From: Candidatus Iainarchaeum sp.
GTDB lineage: Archaea > Iainarchaeota > Iainarchaeia > Iainarchaeales > GCA-2688035
Length of the DNA: 18,051 nt
Assembly: GCA_017608725.1 (NCBI GenBank)
Contig: JAFCFG010000007.1
Location: 1 to 18,051, forward strand
Reading direction: 5' to 3'
Position 1 is the first letter of the stretch, and each line of letters begins with the position of its first letter. A program made the position numbers and the translations under genes. The notes under the pieces are model-generated. The model saw only the letters and a list, made by a program, of their open reading frames with translations. It did no database searches and was not told the DNA's origin. Positions 13,666-18,051 of the stretch are shown here, in pieces.

Positions 13666-14685
13666 ATGTCAACAAAGTCCAGAAAAACAGAGCATATAAA
13701 GATTGCCATAAACAAGAATGTGCAATTCAGGAAAAAAACAGCCGGTTTTGAGAATGTTTCCTTTGAAAGCGTTGAATTAAAGTACAAGGCATTGCCTGAA
13801 TTGGATAAGAAAGAAGTTGATTTAAGCACGGAATTCCTTGGAAAGAAATTAAAAGCACCGCTAATGGCAGAAGCAATAACCGGCGGAGTAGAAGAGGCAA
13901 AGAAAATAAACAAGGACATTGCAAAAGCATGCGAGGCGGTTGGGGTTGGAATGGGCCTTGGCAGCCAAAGGGCAATGATTGAAAAACCCGAATTGAAAGA
14001 AACCTACATTGTAAGGGATGTTGCGCCAAAAATATTTCTGGCAGGAAACATTGGAATAACGGAATTGGGAAAACACTCTGCTAAGGAGATTGAAAAGGCA
14101 CTGGATGGTGTTGGGGCAGATGCGCTTGCAGTCCACATCAATGCTGCGCAGGCAGCAATGCAGCCAGAGGGTGAAACCAATTTTAAAAACAGGGTGGAGG
14201 AATTGAGGAAACTGGTGAAAGAATTGAAGAAACCAGTTTACGTGAAAGAGGTTGGACACGGTATTGGATTGGAAACGGCAAAAGCACTTGCAAAGACCGG
14301 AGTAAAGGCAATTGATGTTGCAGGGGCAGGCGGAACAAGCTGGATAGCAGTTGATTCACTGCGAGGCAAGAAAGGGTTGGGTGAAACCTTCTGGGATTTT
14401 GGAATTCCGACAGTGCAAAGCATAAAAGAATGCAGAAAAGTCTTCAAGGGAAAGATAATTGCCTCCGGCGGGATAAGAACAGGCCTGGATTGTGCAAAGG
14501 CAATTGCAATAGGGGCTGATTTGTGCGGGATGGCGCTGCCTGTTCTAAAAGCACAGCAAAAAGGCGGCAGTGCAGCTGTTGAAAAATACTTGAAAAAGAT
14601 TGTTGAAGAAATGAAAACAGCAATGTTCTTGGTTGGGGCAAAGGACCTGAAGCAGCTGAGGGGGAAGGCAGTCGTGAAAAATTAG
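13666..14685 (+). CDS. fni: Isopentenyl-diphosphate delta-isomerase type 2 (FMN-dependent)
   Basis: Interconverts isopentenyl and dimethylallyl diphosphate using reduced FMN, giving the primer for the prenyl synthase. It has 339 residues, a TIM-barrel flavoprotein. SRKTEHI at 5-11 binds substrate; ITGG at 71-74 and GLGSQR at 97-102 line FMN; H157-I-N...Q162 with QPEGE (E168, Mg ligand) is the catalytic segment; KEVGHG at 194-199, GAGGTSW at 220-226 and SGGIRTG at 267-273 bind the flavin phosphate. Small departures include ITGG preceded by Ala-Glu-Ala instead of the common M-T-G-G, and NIGI in place of N-x-G-A. Archaea and some Gram-positive bacteria share this type; in streptococci it follows mvaK2 exactly as here. 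Its stop overlaps by four bases with the convergent deacylase gene, leaving no spacer. Confidence 0.96.
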   Translation: MSTKSRKTEHIKIAINKNVQFRKKTAGFENVSFESVELKYKALPELDKKEVDLSTEFLGKKLKAPLMAEAITGGVEEAKKINKDIAKACEAVGVGMGLGSQRAMIEKPELKETYIVRDVAPKIFLAGNIGITELGKHSAKEIEKALDGVGADALAVHINAAQAAMQPEGETNFKNRVEELRKLVKELKKPVYVKEVGHGIGLETAKALAKTGVKAIDVAGAGGTSWIAVDSLRGKKGLGETFWDFGIPTVQSIKECRKVFKGKIIASGGIRTGLDCAKAIAIGADLCGMALPVLKAQQKGGSAAVEKYLKKIVEEMKTAMFLVGAKDLKQLRGKAVVKN

Positions 14686-15449
14686 CCCAAAAGCTTTCTC
14701 ACCCTAAAAATTGGCAAATTTTGCCCCTCCAAAAGCTGCTTAAGCCTCTTTTTCTCCCTTCCTAAGCCTTTCCAGTCAAGAATTATTGCACTAGGCTGTG
14801 GTTTTGTTGCATGCAATGCCCTGTCAAACATTTCCTCATCCAGATAGGCTAGTGCATAACCAGGACAAACATGGCCCAAAGCATAGCCTGTTCTAAGAAC
14901 AAGCTTTGTAAATTCGGGGCAGTAGTGGCCACCGCCGAGAGCAATTGCGGATTGAAAATTTCCCTCAAGCGATGTCGAATTAATAATCACATCGGCAACC
15001 GCCTCTGCTGCCTGCTTGTCCCTCCACTGTTTCTCCGAGCTGCCCAGCTCAATGAACACTGTTGGCTTGGTTGTGAAGGGTCCGTGGTGTGTTGCTTCAA
15101 GGGAAACTTCGTACTCAAGGCCAAGCTCGTCCTTTTTTTTCTGTAAAGCAAGCAAATAGTTCTTCAAAAGGAAGGAATTTGTTGGCACAAGCGTGAAATC
15201 CCTGCCCCCGAGCTCTGCCTTGGACCAGTTCCCAACACAGTGCGTAGACAAGGTTGGCTTTCCAGAGTCAGATTTGTGAGAGGAAGCAAAAATTATGAAG
15301 TCCTCTTTGAACTCTTCAACCTCATCGGCATAGCACATGTGCTTTTCAATGAAATGCAAGCCCATATTCTTTGGAAGCCTGCCCTCAAGAAAGGCGGAAA
15401 TGTTCATTCCGGCAATGTTCTGCTTTGAAATTACAACAGCGAGTTTCAT
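14682..15449 (-). CDS. dtdA: D-aminoacyl-tRNA deacylase (archaeal DTD2 family)
   Basis: Hydrolyses D-aminoacyl-tRNA, and in this family also aldehyde-modified aminoacyl-tRNA, to recycle tRNA. It has 255 residues, typical of archaeal/plant DTD2. Family motifs are visible: ASSHKSDSGKPTLSTHCVGN at 55-74, LEATHHGPF at 117-125, FIELGSSEKQW at 132-142, and ALGGGHYCPEFT at 170-181, with several conserved His and Cys that would sit at the active site. This family is practically confined to archaea and plants, so it helps place the organism. The gene lies 22 bases after the winged-helix gene on the same strand and is probably cotranscribed with it. It converges on the isomerase gene with overlapping stop codons. 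No link to isoprenoids is implied. Confidence 0.94.
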   Translation of the reverse strand: MKLAVVISKQNIAGMNISAFLEGRLPKNMGLHFIEKHMCYADEVEEFKEDFIIFASSHKSDSGKPTLSTHCVGNWSKAELGGRDFTLVPTNSFLLKNYLLALQKKKDELGLEYEVSLEATHHGPFTTKPTVFIELGSSEKQWRDKQAAEAVADVIINSTSLEGNFQSAIALGGGHYCPEFTKLVLRTGYALGHVCPGYALAYLDEEMFDRALHATKPQPSAIILDWKGLGREKKRLKQLLEGQNLPIFRVRKLLG

Positions 15450-15471
15450 TTAATCACAAAAAGTAGTGGAA

Positions 15472-15945
15472 TCACTTTTTATAGGAATCAGCAATCTTGG
15501 CCAAAACTGTTACAATGTCATCCATTGCTGAATTAACTGGCTGTTTGACCCAGTAATTGAAGCTTTCTTGCAAGGTATTTGGCTCAGCATAAGGATTGTT
15601 GTTCAAAAAGTAGCGGTTGCTCTTTCTCTGCAATAGGTCAAGGGCAATCAGCTTGTTTAGGTGGTAGCGTAGCAGCTTTTCGCTTATCTTCTTATGGTAT
15701 TTTTTGTCAATATAGGCCTGAATTTCCAGGGTTGTGGGGTTGTGCTTCTTGTTGAGGAGGAAATGGAACAAAGCATCTAAAACGTTTAATATAGTGCCTC
15801 TGGATTCTTGCTCTGAGAGAAGGCCGAAAGAAAGGGCAAACCACCTAAGGAGAGAGCGCTTGGTTAATTGGATACTTGGGGGGAGATCCATCTTCTTAAT
15901 GGTAAATGTTTTTCTTACAAGGCCTGCCTCTGGTGTTGCTTCCAT
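15472..15945 (-). CDS. Winged-helix-like hypothetical protein
   Basis: It has 157 residues and I do not recognise a named family. Residues about 50-117 look like a winged-helix DNA-binding domain: a helix (TILNVLDALFHFLLNKK), a helix (TTLEIQAYIDKKY), then a recognition-like helix (KLLRYHLNKLIALDLLQRK) followed by a strand pair (RYFLNNNPY). Arg and Lys cluster around the third helix. A C-terminal helical tail (about 125-157) could dimerise. The N-terminal 25 residues are probably disordered. A TATA element at 15966-15973 on this strand would start transcription at about the ATG, so the mRNA may be leaderless. It is upstream of, and probably cotranscribed with, the D-aminoacyl-tRNA deacylase. 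A transcription-regulator role is inference; its target is unknown. Confidence 0.72.
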   Translation of the reverse strand: MEATPEAGLVRKTFTIKKMDLPPSIQLTKRSLLRWFALSFGLLSEQESRGTILNVLDALFHFLLNKKHNPTTLEIQAYIDKKYHKKISEKLLRYHLNKLIALDLLQRKSNRYFLNNNPYAEPNTLQESFNYWVKQPVNSAMDDIVTVLAKIADSYKK

Positions 15946-15965
15946 GGTGGGTCACTTTTATACAT

Positions 15966-15973
15966 AATTTATA
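15966..15973 (-). promoter_or_regulatory. Putative TATA box of the winged-helix/deacylase operon
   Basis: On the minus strand this reads TATAAATT, centred about 25 bases upstream of the ATG at 15945, so transcription would begin at or next to the start codon. A second TATAAAAG at 15953-15960 is too close to be used with that start. There is no Shine-Dalgarno before the ATG, which fits a leaderless message. Confidence 0.45.
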
Positions 15974-16043
15974 GGAAATAGTTTTTTTCCTTTGGTAATA
16001 GTTTATTCCAAGGGGTATTTATTCTTTTCCCCGTCAGGGTTTG

Positions 16044-16052
16044 TTTTTTAAA
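16044..16052 (+). promoter_or_regulatory. Putative TATA box of the small beta-rich protein gene
   Basis: TTTTTTAAA lies about 25-30 bases before the ATG at 16075, within the 129-base divergent spacer it shares with the winged-helix gene. GGTAAGAGG (16061-16069) lies close before the start and could act as a Shine-Dalgarno if transcription starts further upstream. Confidence 0.4.
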
Positions 16053-16074
16053 CTATTCAAGGTAAGAGGTTTTT

Positions 16075-16431
16075 ATGATTGAAATTAGAAACAGGTTTAC
16101 CCCCTTTAGAATGAAGCTTTCCAGGCGGGAACCAGTGCAGCTGACTGTTGAACTGATTAACACAGGACAGGAAAATGCCATGCTCTCAATGAACCTCAAC
16201 CTGGGAGCACAATTCAGCCTTGAGAAATCCGGCTACAAAACAGCTGCTGTTGAAAGAATCCCTGAGTTGGCAGCAGGGCAGAGCAAGACATTCTACTATG
16301 AGATTTGGCCAAAACAGAGTGTGAGGACAGGCACGCAGGAACTGCAATTGACTGTTTTGGAACACCACCAGAACTTCAACTACGTGAAGAAAGAATACAA
16401 GAAGAACTTGGGCCTGGCTGTTGAGGAATAA
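16075..16431 (+). CDS. Small beta-rich hypothetical protein (Ig/CARDB-like)
   Basis: It has 118 residues and the family is not recognised. The pattern is one all-beta domain: REPVQLTVELINTGQENAML at about 19-38, then a glycine turn, NLGAQFSL, a central variable loop, AAGQSKTFYYEIWP at about 66-79, and a final strand pair TGTQELQLTVLEH. The alternation P-V-x-L-x-V-x-L-x-N-x-G is the usual mark of CARDB, NEW3 or related Ig-like folds that occur in archaeal surface proteins. It has no signal peptide and no membrane helix, so it is probably cytoplasmic or a partner subunit. It is divergent from the winged-helix gene and its stop codon directly abuts the stop of the convergent surface-protein gene. 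Function unknown. Confidence 0.7.
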   Translation: MIEIRNRFTPFRMKLSRREPVQLTVELINTGQENAMLSMNLNLGAQFSLEKSGYKTAAVERIPELAAGQSKTFYYEIWPKQSVRTGTQELQLTVLEHHQNFNYVKKEYKKNLGLAVEE

Positions 16432-18051
16432 TTACGGCTTCTTTTTCTCAAGCTCGAGCAGGTGGATTTTCTCCTTGTACTCAAACAGCTTTTGCCTGAA
16501 ATAATCCTCTTTTATTGTCTGCTTGCAGAACTCTGATTCAAGGTTCTGGATTCTGTCCCTTAAAGCGGCAATCTCTGAATCAATTTTCTTGGCCTTTCTC
16601 TCCTTTTCCATATTTTTTGCCATCTTCGCAGGCTTGCTGAAAATGCCCTTGAGCTTGCCTGGCAGCAGGAAGAGGGAAAGCCCGGTTTTGTGCAAAGAAT
16701 GCTTTGCCTCTTTTGGCAGACCCTTTTGAAGAATAACCTGCTTTTTCCTCTCAAGCTTTATTTCCTCCCTTGTTTTCTTTAAGTTAGATTCGTGCTTTGC
16801 AATTTTCTTATCCAAGTGCTTCTTGTCCTTTTCCCTTGCAACTGCTTTTTGTACTTGGGCCTTTTTCTTGGAGAGGGTAAGCCTGGCTCTTTTCTTTTCC
16901 AAGGAGAAAAGCTTTCCCATTCTCTTTAACAGGCAGAGAATTATTAAAACTACTGCAACCAGCGCAATTATTAAGACAAGCAAAACCCAGGGAAAGGGCT
17001 GTTCAACACTGAAAGTAAGGAGGGTTGTTCCACTGTTTCCAAAGCCGTCCTTTGCATCAATCTCAAGGCTTGCTTGTCCAAGGTCGGCATCTGAAAAGAA
17101 GTAATGGCCGACAAACAGGTTGTTGTCCGACTGCAACGGAATTGGAACGCCATTGAGTACGGCATTTACATCGGGTTTTTGGACAAGAGAGTTGTTATCA
17201 TAGACAACCCTGAATTTTAGTTCAACCTTTTGGTTAGTAAGTGCTCTCAATTCCTTGGGCTCAACCAAAACGGCCTTTATATTGCCCTTGTTAACAGAGG
17301 CCTGAAGCTGCTGTCTGCCCACTCTGTCACCAGTATCAGCATAAAAGGAGAGGGCCTGCTCACCAAGAGGCAAATCAATTGGAACATAGTAGGAAGCAGA
17401 ATAGTAACCATTGCCAGTGCTATTCAGATCAATTTTGTTGCCAAGCGAGTCAGTTAGGGAAACATCTGCGCCCTCAACAGGGTTGTTCTGGTCATCTTTT
17501 ACAAGGATATTTAGGTCAACTGTCTGGCCCCTGGAAAAATTGACATCAATGCCTGGGGGAAATTCTATTGAGAGCTGTTGCTGCTCTGTGTGGGTACAGG
17601 CGGAAGCACAAGTGCCTGGCTCAGTGCATTCATCCAATGTAACTGGGTTTGTATCATCGCAATCTTCATTGGAAAAACAGGCAATTGCACAAGGCTCATT
17701 GGAACAGGTTGCATCGCAGGTTCCTGGGAGAAGGCACTTGTCGGTTGTTGCCGGGTTATCATCAAAACAGTCGCCGTCACCAGAACAGAGAATGGTGCAA
17801 CTTGTGTTTCTGCACATGGCATCGCAAGTGCCTGGGAAAAGGCAGGTATCGGTAGTGTCAGGGTCGGCATCATAGCAGTCAGCAGCACTATCGCAGGCAA
17901 TGGTACAGCCGCTATAAGAACAATTGGCATCGCAGGTTCCTGGGTTGTTGCAGACATCTGTTGTTTCGCTGTTGGCATCATCACAGTCTAGATTACTATA
18001 GCAGGCAATTGAGCAAATAGAGTTGCTGCAGTTGGCATCGCAGGTTCCGGG
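16432..18051 (-). CDS. Cys-rich repeat surface protein with Ig-like domains, membrane helix and Lys-rich tail (5' truncated)
   Basis: The frame runs from the right edge without a stop, 539 residues visible; the methionine at 17817 lies inside a repeat and is not the start. Residues 1 to about 145 hold four 36-residue repeats, each with six Cys and an acidic D-C-x-D-x-N/D-P-x-T-x-D-x-C stretch reminiscent of calcium-binding loops, plus a partial fifth. Two Ig-like beta domains follow (about 160-250 and 258-350), the first with GQTVDLNILVKD. A membrane helix (PFPWVLLVLIIALVAVVLII) sits at about 352-375, coded at 16927-16995. The remainder is a very basic cytoplasmic tail with coiled-coil stretches, including one near the C-terminus (IAALRDRIQNLESEF). 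Topology is therefore outside-N, inside-C. It is likely a cell-surface or adhesion protein; its ligand is unknown. It converges with the small beta-rich gene. Confidence 0.88.
   Translation of the reverse strand, partial: PGTCDANCSNSICSIACYSNLDCDDANSETTDVCNNPGTCDANCSYSGCTIACDSAADCYDADPDTTDTCLFPGTCDAMCRNTSCTILCSGDGDCFDDNPATTDKCLLPGTCDATCSNEPCAIACFSNEDCDDTNPVTLDECTEPGTCASACTHTEQQQLSIEFPPGIDVNFSRGQTVDLNILVKDDQNNPVEGADVSLTDSLGNKIDLNSTGNGYYSASYYVPIDLPLGEQALSFYADTGDRVGRQQLQASVNKGNIKAVLVEPKELRALTNQKVELKFRVVYDNNSLVQKPDVNAVLNGVPIPLQSDNNLFVGHYFFSDADLGQASLEIDAKDGFGNSGTTLLTFSVEQPFPWVLLVLIIALVAVVLIILCLLKRMGKLFSLEKKRARLTLSKKKAQVQKAVAREKDKKHLDKKIAKHESNLKKTREEIKLERKKQVILQKGLPKEAKHSLHKTGLSLFLLPGKLKGIFSKPAKMAKNMEKERKAKKIDSEIAALRDRIQNLESEFCKQTIKEDYFRQKLFEYKEKIHLLELEKKKP
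17620..18051 (-). repeat. 108-bp in-frame tandem repeats (four copies) in the surface-protein gene
   Basis: Four units begin with Pro-Gly-Thr-Cys codons at 18051, 17943, 17835 and 17727, exactly 108 bases apart; a fifth partial unit begins at 17619. All start PGTC and share Cys at unit positions 4, 8, 13, 17, 23 and 34. The window ends inside the array, so the full number is unknown. Units differ at the base level, so the array is not a very recent expansion. Confidence 0.9.

Noticed and set aside
17815..17817. ATG as the start of the surface-protein gene
   Set aside because: It falls inside a Cys-rich repeat unit, and four exact-length units continue in frame to the right edge.

Overview
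This is a compact archaeal chromosome segment. Three things support an archaeon: TATA-box promoters roughly 25-40 bases upstream of several start codons; an archaeal-type D-aminoacyl-tRNA deacylase (DTD2 family); and an archaeal-type thiolase / HMG-CoA synthase / DUF35 gene set. Short spacers, small hypothetical genes and the mix of archaeal with bacterial-looking enzymes would fit a DPANN lineage such as Diapherotrites. That placement is my inference; the window has no rRNA or other marker to settle it.

Layout, left to right. Positions 1-2928 (+) hold a 5'-truncated aspartate kinase, aspartate-semialdehyde dehydrogenase and NAD kinase, tightly spaced. Positions 2993-5076 (+) hold a GGPP-synthase-like prenyltransferase and a short GltD-like FAD/NAD(P) oxidoreductase, separated by a nested set of duplications. 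Positions 5152-9495 (+) form an operon: class II HMG-CoA reductase, HMG-CoA synthase, acetyl-CoA acetyltransferase, a small membrane protein and a DUF35 Zn-ribbon/OB protein. A recognisable TATA box and a 14-bp perfect palindrome precede it. Positions 9496-10473 hold one basic, helical protein of unknown function, flanked by short direct duplications and a remnant of a DUF35 gene end. Positions 10474-14685 (+) hold mevalonate kinase, diphosphomevalonate decarboxylase, phosphomevalonate kinase, a possible 25-residue microprotein and type 2 isopentenyl-diphosphate isomerase. Positions 14682-15945 (-) hold the deacylase and a winged-helix-like protein. Positions 16075-16431 (+) hold a small beta-rich hypothetical protein. 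From 16432 to the right edge (-) lies the C-terminal part of a large surface protein with Cys-rich 36-residue repeats, Ig-like domains, one membrane helix and a Lys-rich cytoplasmic tail.

Together, eight enzymes in about 11.7 kb encode the whole route from acetyl-CoA through mevalonate to IPP/DMAPP and a C20 or longer prenyl diphosphate, the precursor of archaeal lipids. The upper steps carry the archaeal thiolase-HMGS-DUF35 module with a class II (bacterial-type) reductase. The lower steps are the classical phosphomevalonate kinase/diphosphomevalonate decarboxylase route, in the same order as the Gram-positive mvaK1-mvaD-mvaK2-fni operon. Most archaea use a modified lower pathway instead. 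NAD kinase, and possibly the FAD oxidoreductase, would supply or handle the pyridine nucleotides used by the dehydrogenase and reductase steps.
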